A DNA stretch of 64,000 nt from CAIVVT01 sp963838205 (GTDB taxonomy: Bacteria > Acidobacteriota > Terriglobia > Bryobacterales > Bryobacteraceae). A program made the position numbers and the translations under genes. Shown piece after piece: positions 26,369 to 37,624 of this stretch. The stretch spans positions 62,001 to 126,000 of the forward strand of contig CAWIQF010000013.1 in assembly GCA_963838205.1 (NCBI GenBank), in the 5' to 3' direction. Below the pieces are notes generated by a model, which saw only the letters and a program-made list of their open reading frames with translations, had not been told where the DNA came from and did not search any database. The first letter of the stretch is position 1, and every line of letters starts with the position of its first letter.

Positions 26369-29300
26369 CAGGGGTTGATAAAGACAGTCATGTCGCTGCC
26401 GGGATACGTCGTCCCGACGGCGGTCACATCAACGCGGATAAGCTGGCCGGCCACGATCTGCGTCGACGTTGCCACGGAAGCGGAGGTCGCGCCGGCCGGG
26501 ACAGTGACGGTTGCATATGCGGCCGCGTTCACAAACACGGCGACCACCAGGGCCGCGCCGGTCGGAGCTTGCTTCAGTTGAACGGTGATATTGGCCGGCG
26601 TGCTGGTCTGGGGCATGGCGGCAATCGGCCCGAGGTCGGAACCGATCGCCAATGTCCCCGGAACTCGCGATCGCGGCGGCCGGGGCGGCCGCGGTACCCT
26701 CAGCACCGCCGGTTTCAACGAAGAGATAGAAATCTCGGATCGCCAGCCCCTGGGGCAGGGGCAGCGCCTCCAGTCCGGACGCGCTGACCGCCACCGGCTC
26801 GATCATCAGATACTGCTGGGCGAAGCCCGCGACGTCGATGGCCCACCATGGCCCTATATCCATGGTTGCCAGGGTCGTCACTCGTCCGGGATTGATATCC
26901 TGGGTGCCCACGCCCCAACCGGCCTCCTCAATCCAAAACACCGATGTGGCGTCGGGGGTGATGCCCCAAGTCCCGCTAATGACGATATTGCCGCGCGCAT
27001 CGTTCGACGCGATTGTGGCCACCTGTCCGCGCCCGGTTCCCGCAATGATCCGAACGATACGATTGATTTCGGAATTGACGGTCAGGCTGAGGCTGGAATC
27101 GGCGATGCCGGAGGTGAGCCCGCTTCCCGTGTTCTGGGCGCGAATCACCAATTGAAGAAGATCACCGGCGGCGTACCCGAACCAACCCACGCCAACGGTG
27201 AGCGTGTCTGAAGTATTTGAAACGATGAGGTAGTCGTTCATCCACTGCGGCATGTCGGCGCCGCCGTATTGAGTGCTCTTCCAGCCGACGATGGAACAGA
27301 AGCGCCCGGCGAACTCATTGACTGTCCAGCCCGCGCCCAGGACGATAAATGTTCCGGTCGACCCGCCCGTCCAACCGGTAACCGTTCCCGCCCAAACACC
27401 TGGGTGCATCAGCCGCTTCACGCGCACCCGCAGGGTCTGGAAGCACTGATCCGGCATGGGAGTGTCGATCCAAGATGCTTCCAGCCCATGAGACAACTCA
27501 AAAGCGGCCAGCACTGCGGCGCTGCGGCCGGCATAGAACAATGTCTGTGGGCTGCTTCCCATCCAGGCGTGACACGCCACTGTGCCCGGCGCCCATTGGA
27601 TGCCGGAGACCGCTACCGTGTTGGTATTCGTTCCGGCCGGGATGTAGCAGGATACGAAGCTGCTCAACGGCGTTACCGCGCCGCTCGCGTCCTCCGCCGC
27701 GAACGCGCACCAGACGGTCTGACCTCCCGCCATCGACCCGCCAGTGGACGACGTAGTAGCCTGCGCCGGCACGAATGGAGGCCGCGTGTTTTGCGAGAAA
27801 GTATTGACCGGCAACAGACCTTGGATGCCGAAGATCCGCTCCTGCGGCGCCAGGCTATACCATCCGGTCGAAGAATAAAGAGCCAGGCGGCTATTTGCGC
27901 CCGGATGGAGCGGGTTGATGGCGTCGCCGCAGTCTCCGATCATGATCGGATAGGGCGGCCGCATCGGCAGCATCGATCCGGAGCCATTGCCGCCGGGCGT
28001 GGTGGCCTGACCGTAAGCATTCGTGTACCAGTCATCCTCATGCCACTGCAGTAGCAGATCGACGGTCTCGAAATCCGTGCTCGGCTTGAGTTGCAGGATG
28101 CGAAATAACTGCTGGCTGATGCCGGCCTGGGCCCAACTGAGCATCACAATCTGGCCGATCTGAAGCTTGACGCCTTTGAACGTCGTCGTGATCTGGATCT
28201 GGAACGTCCCGCCGGGATCATTGCGCGGATTACCCCACGCATTCTCCGCAAACCAGGTGTTCACGATGCGGCGGACTTGGTCGTAATTGGCGAAGCCCTC
28301 CGCCGGCGGCGCGGCGGTCGTATTCTGAGAGACCCGCTGCAGGGCCGGAAGGTCCGCCAGAGTCAGTGAGTCGACGACATACTGATTGTCCTCGTCCTGC
28401 CAGTTGACGGTCACCAGCGCCGGTAGATCCGGGTTGGAGCGCTGCACGATGTTGAACTTCGGCTTGCCGCGGCCCTCGTTGTCGCGAATGATGTTCGATT
28501 CGTCGAAGGCATAGGCGACGTAACCGTTTCCGGCCGTGCCATCGGCATGCACGCTGGCAACCGCCGTCGAATAGTTCGATCCATCGGGCAGCGTGGGCTG
28601 CTGGTCCGCAAGGGTCTGCTTTACGACCAGCGTGAGCGCGCCGCCGGAGTTTGGCACGGCGACCCCGTTCATGGAACCGAGCATCCCGCGCGTGGCCTGA
28701 GCCGCGCTCCGGCGCTGCCGCAAGACGTTCTGGTACTTATAGCGGTCCTTTGTCTGGGTGTTGCCGTTCTGGTCGGCGTAGCTGACCGGGACCCCGCAAG
28801 CCGCGTCCGCCGCCATGAAGCTCGGCATGTTGATGTCGGCGATGTCCCAGCCGCACCAAAGCAGGAAATCCAGTAGAACCCATGGCGGCCGGCTCGTGCC
28901 GGCGGGATATTCGATCATGCCGCCCAAGCCGGTGTAGGGTCCGCCGGTCAGCGTGCATGGGAAGCGAACGATCCACACGCCGCCCACATAATTCCAATCC
29001 AGGAGCGGCGCGAGCCAGATCTTATCCAGGCCGGCAACGCCAGTACCGCTAATTGTGAACTGGACTGCCTGGTTGAACGTCAACGGCGGAATACTGCCCG
29101 CGATGGTCACATAAGCATAGGTTCCATCAAAGCTCACGCCCGTGACGCCCGAGAAGACCTGAACCATCGGCCCGCTGGTCTCTACGCGTACGTGGGGCAC
29201 TGACGCCGAGGTGGCCAGTGCCACCGGGACGACGATCTCGATCGCGCAATACGACCCGTAAGGATCGCCTAGCCCGTTGAAAAGCGTGTCCATGTTCGGC

Positions 29301-30368
29301 GCGCCGCTGCGCCCGCCGTTGTTGATGCAGCGCCAGCAGAACGCCACATCCTGCACGGCGTACGGAGTGCCGTCCACGCCCAGCGCGCAAGGGATCAGCG
29401 TGTCATTCAGGACCACCTGCGAGATGCCCTGCGCCTGGCCGTAACAAACGATGACCTCGAACTTGGCCTCATTGGCATCGCCGGTCGAGACGATCACCGG
29501 GCAATCGACCCACTGCGTGCCATACAGCATCGGGACGAAGTCTCCGTACTTCGCTCTCGTTCAGATTGTTGTAAATCTCCTGCCAGTTGCCCGTGAGGTA
29601 GGAACGCGATTTGAGCGCCGTCGGCGGCTGAAATTGCATCCCGCCGAAGCGGCCCGTCTTGTTGGAGGCGGAGTCCTTCGTGTACATGCCACGGTTGACG
29701 CAGTCGCCCTTGGTATAGCCGCAGGTCGTGTAGGGCGTGCTCCCGCTCTGATAGTTCCCGCAGCCGCCCTGGCTGGAAGAGACGTCGGGCGAATAGCCGC
29801 ACTGCCAGAAGTCGCTCAGTTCGTTGGTGGCGCCGTCCAGCCGTTGCGCCGCCGTCGCGGGGAACGACCAGGGGCAGGTCTGCTGAATGTGGATGAACGG
29901 CGCCTGGATCTGCTCCATGTTGAGCTTCGAGCCGGCGGGAATGGTCAGCGAGGTGTCATCGACGTTCGAAGCCGCCGAGCACAGGAATGGCCCGTAGACG
30001 ACCGAGTCGGCAGAGAAACTACCCGTGCCGACATTCCAGAAAACGAAGCGGATGTGCAGCACGGCGCCGCGGAAGCCGATGCTCATCTCGTAGCCCCACA
30101 GCAGTTTGTCCGCGTCGGCCAACTTCAGCGAGACCGTCGGCGGCACAGAGATGCCCTGCTGGCTCACCAGCTGGAACGCCGCCATGTCCTGGTTGAGGAT
30201 GCGCGGGAGATAGCCGTTGCCGTTGTACTGAAAGCCGCTCGGCGTCAGGTCCTGCGTGGCAAGACGGAGCATAGTGATCCCGTCCGGCATCGCGAATTCC
30301 GCGAGCATAAGCGGCTGGTAGGATTGCGGCTGCTCCTTGAGACCGTTGATGAGGCCGAGGCTGCTCAT
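26368..30368 (-). CDS. Phage BR0599/tail hub-like protein, large, two frameshifts
   Basis: The N-terminal ~280 residues (29540-30368) match phage BR0599/DUF2163 family tail proteins: MAEFAMPDGITMLRLATQDL-type start, PSGFQYNGNGYLPRI, and a cysteine-rich end with SDFWQCGYSPDV, CGNYQSG and GYTKGDCVNRGMY. A frameshift at about 29540 leads into a 1000-residue frame (YGTQWVDCPVIVSTGDANEAKFEVIVCYG...) that looks like a tail tip/hub protein with DNEGRGKPKFNIVQRSNPDLPALVTVNW and FN3-like C-terminal domains. A second shift near 26650 is needed to reach the stop at 26368. Whether the two halves are one protein or two genes is unclear. Confidence 0.6.
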
Positions 30369-31177
30369 TCAGGCGTGCTCCACCAGGCGCAGTTTCAGCG
30401 CGATTTGCCCCGGACCGACATATTGCGGCTCCAGAATGTCCGTGTCGAACCGGGTGTGCTCGTGGGAGCCGTAACTTCCCGGCGTCCTTGCATAAGGGCC
30501 GGCGGCGCCAATCGGCGAGACCTGCGCTCCAAACAGGGACAGCGGCCCATTCCAGGATGCGAGACCACCGATCAGAAAGCGGATGGGCAACTCCGTCGCC
30601 AGTTGCGTGGCGCAACTGATGCGGGTCCACTGGCCGGCCGGCAGCACGCATGTCTGGGAAGCCAGCAGCGTGAAGCCCGAGTCGATGAAGCCGATCACGA
30701 GCGACGAGGCGGCCGGCGCGAGCGCGTAGACGGACCCGCAGAGCCAGAAACCCGCGGCGCCGCCGCTCGGCAGGATGACCGCTGCCAGCATGCCATTGGT
30801 CGTGCCGGTGATCGTCGTACCGAGGGATCCGGAGAACGGCCCGGCAACGCTCGCGCCCAACGCCACGGAATACTGCTGCCACGAGGCATCGGCGAAGTTC
30901 TCGGACGCCGGCACCAGGTTCCCGCCGGGATCGAGGAAGTTGAATTCCGCATAACGCCCCTGCTGGCCCAGGTGGAAGTTGAGAAGGGATTCGTATTCGA
31001 TGGGCTCGAGGGCCGCGTAGGTGAGATCCCAGGCCATCAGCGGGTTCGGCCGCCAGGCATAGCTCTGGCGCCGGCCGGACTTCAGTTCGCTCACCGAGGT
31101 CAGGTGCGAGAACGTCTGACCGTACGGCAGTTGAACCAGTCATCCCGTTCTTGACCGATCTGCGGGAAGTAAATCAT
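30369..31177 (-). CDS. DUF2460-like phage tail protein, one frameshift near the start
   Basis: The probable start is ATG 31177 (MIYFPQIG), overlapping the upstream stop; a shift at about 31140 connects to LVQLPYGQTFSHLTSVSELKSGRRQSYAWRPNPLMAWDLTYAALEPIEYESLLNFHLGQQGRYAEFNFLDP. The SELKSGRRQSY-W and ...FLDP pattern is typical of minor tail proteins at the tail tip. The clean frame from 31094 codes 241 residues. The middle carries a carbohydrate-module-like beta domain. It sits between a small tail protein and the BR0599/hub gene. Confidence 0.6.
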
Positions 31178-31575
31178 CAGCTGGATTGACCCCTGCGGTG
31201 GTTTCCCGCAATTGTCTGTGGCTGGTCAACCACTTGCCTGCACTTCACCTGCAGCGTGAAGCAATTGGGCCTCTGCTCCACGACGACGAAGTCGTCGGAG
31301 TCGAGCGCCATGTTGCTGTACGTCGTGCCGTTGATCGTGAGCGTCCAGGTCGCATCGAAGCGCCCCTTTGCCGACCGGAAGAAATCGAGGAGGTTGGCCA
31401 GGTCAAACCCCGAGATATTGGTGAACGTGAGGACGAAGACGCCATACTGGCCGCGCGCGGCCCAGCGCTGCTCCGTGTCGTCGCAGAATCGCATGACGCG
31501 GGTATCGAAGCCGGTGCCAATCGTGGCCGGCGTCATGCAGATGACGCCCGTGGTCAGAGTCGGAAACTGCGACAT
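31177..31575 (-). CDS. Minor tail protein
   Basis: 132 residues. MSQFPTLTTGVICMTPATIGTGFDTRVMRFCDDTEQRWAAR, GVFVLTFTNISGFDLANLLDFFRSAKGRFDATWTLTINGTTYSNM resembles DUF2460-type or tail-tip connector proteins, where FFRSAKG-FDATW is typical. It lies three bases after the tape measure stop and overlaps the next gene start (ATGA), as expected for the tail-tip operon. Confidence 0.55.
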   Translation of the reverse strand: MSQFPTLTTGVICMTPATIGTGFDTRVMRFCDDTEQRWAARGQYGVFVLTFTNISGFDLANLLDFFRSAKGRFDATWTLTINGTTYSNMALDSDDFVVVEQRPNCFTLQVKCRQVVDQPQTIAGNHRRGQSS

Positions 31576-31578
31576 GGA

Positions 31579-34500
31579 CTACGCGGTGCCGGTGGCGGAT
31601 CGAATGGCCTGCACGAGCGGATGGCCTTCCTGGATGGCCTGATATTGCGAGTTCGCAATGGCGGTGCGATTGGTGGTTGCGAATTGGGAGAAACTCTGCG
31701 CGTCCATCGCGTAGATGTAGACCGGCTGCGCGCTGCCTGGAATGGGCGTCGGCTGACCATCGATCGGATGCCCGTAGTGCGATTGGGTCACGTCAAACCG
31801 CCAGCCGGAATAGGGCGTCGCGCGCACGTTGCCGCGCGCATCGTAGTTTGTGAGTTCGCCCGAGCCGTCCATCATGCTCGACAGCGCCTGTGGCTGGAAA
31901 AAGTGCCAATCTGTCAGTTCTTTATTGAGCTGGTTCTGGCGCGCGACCTTCGGATCGCCGAACATCGACGAAACCATGGACAGAATGGCGCCGCCTGCCG
32001 CGAGAAACGGAGCCGCCGGACCGCTGAACATCGATGCGGCCATCAGGCCGCCGGCGACGTCCTCCACGCCACCCTTGGCGCCGCCGGTTTTGATGCCGTT
32101 GTAGATTTCAAATCCCGCTGCAACGCCCTTGCCGATATCCCCGATGGCCTGAGAGCGGGCCGACGTGTCCGTGGAGGATGGCGTCTTAAAGAGCTTGGAG
32201 ATCGCACTGACTGCGGACTCGGCTTGCTTACCGATGTTTCCCACGTTCACGGTTGAGGCGCCGCTGAGAGACGTCGGACCGGGCAACGCGCCGCCCGCGG
32301 CGGCACTGTCCGCCATCGCAGAGAAGGAATCGATGGGATTGAGGCCGCCGATGGAACCGTTGGAAACGGTTGGGCCAATGCCGAAATATGACGCCCAATC
32401 TATGCCCGGCGCCTGCGCATCCGCAGGGAGCGAGCCGGAAACGCTCGGGCCGAACAAGCCGCCAAGCAAGCCGGTAGAACCGACGCCACCTCCTGAGCCC
32501 GTGAGGAGTTTTAGGATCCCGCCGCCAGCGTCGGCAGCGCCGGCCGTGCTGCCGAATCCGCCGCCGGCGACGAGCGGAAGCAAGCTTCCCAGATCAGTGG
32601 TGCTGGCAGGGGCCGCGCCGCCGAGGGCGCCGGTCAACGCATCGACCGAACTTGTCAATGCGACGACCGATTTCGTTGCCGCGTCAATCGAGGGCTTGAC
32701 TGGATCCTTCCCGTGATCCGGATCGAAGATCGTACCTTGAAGTAACCCGCTGAGAAATGAAGAGCCGCCCGTGGCGCCGGCTCCGATCTTCCCGAACATT
32801 TTTCCGATGTCCTGGAAATAGGGGGTCGTCAGGTTAGTAAAGACGCCCTTCTCCAGCTGGTTGACTTGCCCCAGCCCGAACTCCCGCAAGCCGGTGCCCG
32901 GTCCCTTCTTGTTTGTCAGGCCGGCAAAGACGCCGCCGGCCAACTCCTCCGCGCGTTGCTGCGCATCCTGCTCGGCCTTCTCGAGATCCGCCTGATGCTG
33001 ATCCTCCGCGCTCCACAGGCTGCGCTTCAATTCGGCGAGCGCCCGTGCCAGCTCCAGCTCGCGCTCACCCGAGGTCTGGGCCAGCATGGCCCGATCGACT
33101 TCTATCTTGTAGACGTCGTTCGCGGCCTGTTTCCGCGAGGCCAATGCCGCCTCTGGATCCTCGACCTTGCCGAGAAACTTGGCGCTTGTGCCAGCCAGCG
33201 TTTTCGACAAGCCGCTCTCGATCTCGGTCTTCTGAAGCCCGGCCAGGACGTCATAGACGCCCATCGATTTGCGTAGTTCCTCCTCGTCGGGCTTGGCCGC
33301 CGCTTTGAGATCCTTGACGAATTGCTCCGATGTAGTTTTCTGGCGCGCATCCCAGTCCGTTTCCGCGAGTGCCACGGGCTGCTTCTGCAGATCGCCGATC
33401 ATGCCGCCCTTCGCCGGGCCTTCCATCCATCCCTGGCCGAACAGCAGTCTGGTGAGTGGTCCTCCGCCGAGCGGAGTCAGCCCCAGCGCCGATCCTTCCG
33501 CAATCGCCTTCTGGATCGGCGACATGCCGAGCTCGTCCGCGCGTTTAGACATGGCGCCGATTCCCGTCGAGCGCTTCCTCTCCTCGGCTAGAAGCATTCG
33601 CGGAGGCCTTCTTTTCATCCTCGAAGGCCTGCTTTTCGGCCTCGAGTTGATTGACCCTGCGCTGGGCGTCCGCGAGCCGCAAGGCCATGTCCCTGGCCGC
33701 GTCCGTAGTAACGCCCTGCTTGTTCTCATCCATCCCGCGCGCTTCGCCCTGGACGCCTTCCAGTGCTTTGCGCGCCGCCGCCAATTGCGCATCTACGCCG
33801 CCACCAGTGCCAGCGAGAGCTTTGTCAAGGATGCGCTTTCCGCCTCCTCCCGCCAGATCGTCCTGCACGGCCAGTTGATTCCACAGCGTGGCCAGGTGGG
33901 ACAGCGCCTCCGGGTCCGTGCGATTCCCATATGTCGCGATCTGCGCTCTCAACTCGTCGGCCTTGCCCTGGGGACTGGCTTCCCGCTCCCCCCAATACCT
34001 CTGAACCTCCTTCTCCCCGGGCGTCATCGGCCCTTTGTTGTCACCGTGGCCGTCGCCCGTTTTGTCGCCGCCATCGCCGCGAATCCACTTCAGGAGGGCG
34101 GCCACTTCGAGCGTCAGAATGATCTTCGGCTGCCGGGCCAGCTCAGTCCACCGCGCTGCAATCTCCGCCAGTTCCTTGTGAGCGTCGTCGAGCCCTTTAA
34201 CCGTCTTTTCATCCAGCCCGAGGCCCATCTCCTTCGCCTTGGCGACGTTCTCGGATAGCCCTACAAGGATCGGGATCAGTTCAATGCCGGCGCGTCCAAA
34301 GATCTTCACGGCAGCGGAATTGCGCTCGGCTGCGCTGCCAAGCAAGTTCAAGCCACGCGAGATATCGAGAAAGATGTCATTGGTCGATCGAATCTCCCCA
34401 TTGGCGTCCCGCGCGGACACGCCGAGCGCGGCCAGGCCGCGCCGGGCCTTCTCGCCATCTGCGCCTGAATCGGCCAGGCCCAACGAAAGCTTGCGCATGG

Positions 34501-34936
34501 CGCCTTCAAGTGAGCCAATGTCCCCTCCCGCGAGCTTGGCCGCATAGGTAAACTGGCCAACCTCTTTGGTGCTGAGCCCCATGCGCAGCGCGGTGTTCTG
34601 GATCGAGAGCCCAAGCTCCCCCATCTGGCGCGCGATATTGACGGTCGCGACGCCCGCCGCGATGGCCGCTCCGCCGAATAAGGCCACTCCCGTACCGACT
34701 GGCCCGAGCTTGTCGAGCAGCCCCTTGGCGGCGTTGCCGGCGGCCTGAAGGGGGTTCTCAATGGCGTTCTTGACGTCCTGGCCGAACTTCTCCCACGGCG
34801 CCGCCTCGGGCGGCTTCTGGTTGCGGATCTGGTCAATCTTGTCCGAGTACTTGTTCAAGGCCGAGATCAGCTTGTCGATCTCGGCGGTGCCCGAGGACTG
34901 GACATTGAGAGCCAGGGAGAGATCTGCGACTGCCAT
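31579..34936 (-). CDS. Tape measure protein, one frameshift
   Basis: About 1118 codons from ATG 34936. The first frame (to 33545) has MAVADLSLALNVQSSGTAEIDKLISALNKYSDKIDQI, a helical N-terminus, hydrophobic segments (VGTGVALFGGAAIAAGVATVNIA) and MGLSTKEVGQFTYAAKLAGGD, typical of tape measure proteins. At about 33570 the frame moves and continues as MSKRADELGMSPIQKAIAEGSALG, a long coiled coil (EVDRAMLAQTSGERELELARALAELKRSLWSAEDQHQADLEKAEQDAQQRAEELAG) and a glycine-rich C-terminal half. It sets tail length and spans the tail lumen. One indel, or an unrecognised programmed shift, separates the two parts. Confidence 0.75.
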
Positions 34937-35074
34937 GGGGTTACCGGACGGTCATTTGGCGCTCAATTAAGCGAGCGGAAGCGCGCATCGCGGGTTGCTG
35001 TCAGCAATAGCAAGGTTTGACATTGTTTGCTAGTGGCGTTATTGTGTTCAGTAGCAACGCCCGCGAGGCCACCA

Positions 35075-35341
35075 ATGAACGTATCCCTTACTCCGGAGCT
35101 GGAGCGCTTCGTCAACGGCAAGGTGCAGACCGGCCGCTATAACTCCGCCAGCGAAGTGGTCCGTGAGGCCCTGCGCCTGCTGGAGCAGCATGAACAGGCG
35201 CGCGCGGCGCAACTCGGGGAGTTCAACACAGAGCTCGCCCGGCGCCTGGCCGCGCTGGACCGCGGCGAGCAGGTCGATCCTGCCCAGGCCCGTCTGCGGC
35301 TGCAGCAGAGATCCGCCCAGCGCCGGAAGAAGTCCGCGTGA
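35075..35341 (+). CDS. parD: ParD-family antitoxin (prophage cargo)
   Basis: 88 residues from ATG 35075; the longer frame from 35027 adds an unlikely leader. MNVSLTPELERFVNGKVQTGRYNSASEVVREALRLLEQHEQAR is the ribbon-helix-helix ParD signature. The C-terminal half is disordered and basic, binding the toxin. It lies on the strand opposite to all phage structural genes, between tape measure and tail chaperone, as a self-contained cargo (moron). AT-rich sequence at 34970-35060 probably holds its own promoter. The stop overlaps the parE start (GTGA). Confidence 0.9.
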   Translation: MNVSLTPELERFVNGKVQTGRYNSASEVVREALRLLEQHEQARAAQLGEFNTELARRLAALDRGEQVDPAQARLRLQQRSAQRRKKSA

Positions 35342-35643
35342 GCGGTTACATCTTAAGCCCGGACGCAGATCAGGATCTGACCGATATCTGGGACTACGTC
35401 GCCGCCGATAGCATCGACGCCGCCGATCGCTGGATCAAGAAGCTGTTTGACGCCTTCGAATCCCTGGCCCAGCATCCCCAGCTTGGGCACAAGCGGGAGG
35501 ACCTCACACCGCACTCGGTTCTGTTTTGGCCGGTTGGATCCTACTTGATCATCTACCGCCTCGCCCCATCGGCCTTGCAGATTGTGGCGGTGACGCAAGG
35601 CTCCCGCGACATCCCGGCCTTCCTCAATCAGCGTTTCCTGTGA
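35338..35643 (+). CDS. parE: ParE-family toxin (prophage cargo)
   Basis: 101 residues from GTG 35338. GYILSPDADQDLTDIWDYVAADSIDAADRWIKKLFDAFESLAQHPQLGHKREDLTPHSVLFWPVGSYLIIYRLAPSALQIVAVTQGSRD is a textbook ParE/RelE fold: two N-terminal helices, a P-LG-KR-DL loop and an IIYR strand. ParE toxins poison DNA gyrase. The pair probably stabilises the prophage. It is intact although nearby genes are frameshifted. It ends 19 bases before the tail chaperone gene, which converges on it. Confidence 0.92.
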   Translation: MSGYILSPDADQDLTDIWDYVAADSIDAADRWIKKLFDAFESLAQHPQLGHKREDLTPHSVLFWPVGSYLIIYRLAPSALQIVAVTQGSRDIPAFLNQRFL

Positions 35644-35661
35644 CGCCGGTTGGCTGCGTTC

Positions 35662-36618
35662 TCATCGACGCTGACATATGCGCTCATGCTCGGCTGCTTC
35701 CTTCTCCATCCCGGTGACACGCTGGAAGACGTCCACGGCGTCGAACCACCAGGCGGGCCAGCGTCCGGAATGGGGCCCAAACAGCGCCGCGCCAGTAGCC
35801 TCCTTCACTCGACTTTGGGAGCAGAGCAATTGGACCAGCCACATGCTGCGCGGTGTGATCAGAGAGACGGGGCACTCGGCGGAGGAGATGTCATCGAGCC
35901 GGAACGTGACATCGCCCCAGTGGTATTCGGGAAACCACCAATCGCGGCGGGGCTCATAGCGCCCCTGCGCATTGCGGTCGACATCGGCCGGAAAGTGCTT
36001 CCGGCAATTGCGATCTATGTGGTGGGAGCGCTCGCGGCAGAGCTGGCAGTCGTACTGCTCTTGCCCCCATCCTCCGCTGCGGGTGAAGGCGAGGGCGACT
36101 GCGAGTTTTTTTCCTGCTCCGAGGTCAGGCCGGAGTTGAGGTTCGCGGCGAGATAGAGCTCATCGATCAATTCATCCGGCGCGTTGCGGATCAGAGCTGT
36201 CCCAGGGCTTGGCCGCGGGCTTGCCCTCCACTTCGAAGCCTTCGATGGAGACCAGGCTCGCCCGGATATACGCCGGCTTCAGCTCGCGATTGATGATCAG
36301 GCCAATGCGGTGGTCGAGCTTGTTGCGGGCCACCCGCTGCCCAATCGTCTCGGGCTTCGATTCGATGGCTCGAATCTCCGTCTGCTCCTCGGGCGTGGCC
36401 TCGCGCCCCTCCGCCTTCGCGGCTGCCTCAATGCGCCGGATCGGTTCATCCGGATCGGGCAGCCGCTGCATCTCGGCGGCGAGCTCCGCGATGCTGGCGC
36501 GGGCTTCCACCAGATCCGCATCGCGCTCGGCGCGCGTGATCTGATTGAGCACCCGCATGGTGAAACGGACTCCGGGGCTGGTCTGGGAGTCCTGGGTGAA
36601 CGTGGGTTTGATGTTCAT
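35662..36618 (-). CDS. Tail assembly chaperone G/GT pair with -1 programmed frameshift and one extra indel
   Basis: ATG 36618 begins MNIKPTFTQDSQTSPGVRFTMRVLNQITRAERDADL, a chaperone-like helical protein. An indel near 36205 puts it out of frame, after which it continues LIRNAPDELIDELYLAANLNSGLTSEQEKN. There the minus strand reads GAA AAA AAC TCG, containing the slippery heptamer A AAA AAC (36105-36111). Staying in frame gives SQSPSPSPAAEDGGKSSTT and a stop at 36015. Slipping back one base gives LAVALAFTRSGGWGQEQYDCQLCRERSHH...WWFDAVDVFQRVTGMEKEAAEHERICQRR to 35662. This is the classic G/GT arrangement just upstream of the tape measure gene. Confidence 0.7.
36106..36112 (-). promoter_or_regulatory. 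Slippery A7 run for -1 frameshifting in the tail chaperone gene
   Basis: Seven A residues on the minus strand followed by CTCG. In the upstream frame the codons are GAA AAA AAC, so the heptamer A AAA AAC is placed exactly as in known -1 frameshift sites. Both resulting products look like real chaperone C-termini. Confidence 0.65.
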
Positions 36619-36736
36619 GGCTACTGGACCGTGATCTGGAAGGCGTCCTTCGCGCCAATGGTCGTGTCGTGGGTACGCGACCCAGTGAAGGTCACGAAGC
36701 GGCGCTTGCCGCTCAGGTCGTACTGGGGCTTTGGCA
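36531..36736. repeat. 206-bp direct repeat, copy 1
   Basis: About 93 per cent identical by eye to 37625-37830 (roughly 14 differences). It covers the last ~115 bp of the tail tube gene and the first ~88 bp of the chaperone gene. The two copies flank a TumE/TumA-like cargo of about 890 bp. Confidence 0.85.
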
Positions 36737-36776
36737 TGGTTGCAAAAGATTATCAATAGATGATAACCTTGTGAGC

Positions 36777-37151
36777 GATGAAAGGGCACGATCGGGATCC
36801 CGGCGCAGAGGTGCTGCTGGATCTCGACGGCCAGGTATTCGTGGTCGATACGAAGGGCCAGTACTGGGTTCGGTTCTCGGTCCAGCCGGGTGGCTGTCTA
36901 CCCCCGAGCGGCCGCATGGGCTGAACTACTCGTTGACACTGCACGGCCCGGACGGCAACCGCCTGGTTGGATTTGACAACGCTCATGCCGTCCGGGAGTC
37001 GCACGGGCCCGGCGGCAAGAGCCGAGGCCCTCTTGACCACAGGCACCGGATGGAGACCGTTCGACCTTATCGGTTCAAAGACGCGGCCACGTTGCTGGAG
37101 GACTTTTGGGCCGAGGTGGATAAACTCTTGAAAGAGAAGGGAGTCATCTAA
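36777..37151 (+). pseudogene. TumE-family toxin (DUF6516), one frameshift
   Basis: ATG 36777 begins MKGHDRDPGAEVLLDLDGQVFVVDTKGQYWVRFSVQ. A shift between about 36880 and 36905 leads to RPHGLNYSLTLHGPDGNRLVGFDNAHAV...LDHRHRMETVRPYRFKDAATLLEDFWAEVDKLLKEKGVI, ending at 37151. The GL-YSLTLH, RL-GFDNAH, DHRH and PY-F-D--TLL-DFW-DV pattern is the TumE (DUF6516) family, toxin of TumE-TumA systems. The ATG of the next gene overlaps the stop. It is opposite to the phage genes and is a cargo module. Confidence 0.65.
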
Positions 37152-37560
37152 TGAGGACGCTGCGCGTAGGGATTGCCAGTTACGAGCAGATGAAAGCTCG
37201 GACGGTTGCGATTGCGCGAGGCGAGTACAGGCCGGCGGCCGGCGAGCCGAAGGTCTGGTTCAGATCGGCTGAGAGCTTCGCCAGGGTCTTATCCGACCGC
37301 AATCGTGCCCTGCTTGGGATCATCGCCGAATCCACCCCCGAATCCTTGCGCGCCTGGCGGAACTAACCGGGCGGAAAAAATCGAATCTTCCCGGACGCTG
37401 AAGACCATGGAGCGATACGGCTTCGTCCAACTCAGCCGTGGAGCGCGGGGATCGATGATCCCGCGAGTTCCGTACCAGCGGATCTCGTTGACACTGCCGT
37501 TGTCAACACCGGGGCGAGGAAAAGAGCGAGGCCGCATAAACACGCTTTGCAGCCGCGCAT
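37151..37560 (+). pseudogene. TumA-like HTH antitoxin, two frameshifts; 3' end unclear
   Basis: Starts at ATG 37151: MRTLRVGIASYEQMKARTVAIARGEYRPAAGEPKVWFRSAESFARVLSDRNRALLGIIAESTPESLRA. The frame then moves twice (about 37345 and 37395) through LAELTGRKKSNL and SRTLKTMERYGFVQLSRGARGSMIPRVPYQRISLTLPL. Together these form a MarR-like winged helix with recognition helix KKSNLSRTLKTMERYG, as in TumA antitoxins. The first stop in the initial frame is at 37366. The normal stop after LPL is missing because phage sequence follows. Confidence 0.6.
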
Positions 37561-37624
37561 CAGCAAAGCAAGACTTCCGGAAGGCATCGCCGAGAACACC
37601 TCAGCATTGGGGACAACGGCGCTA

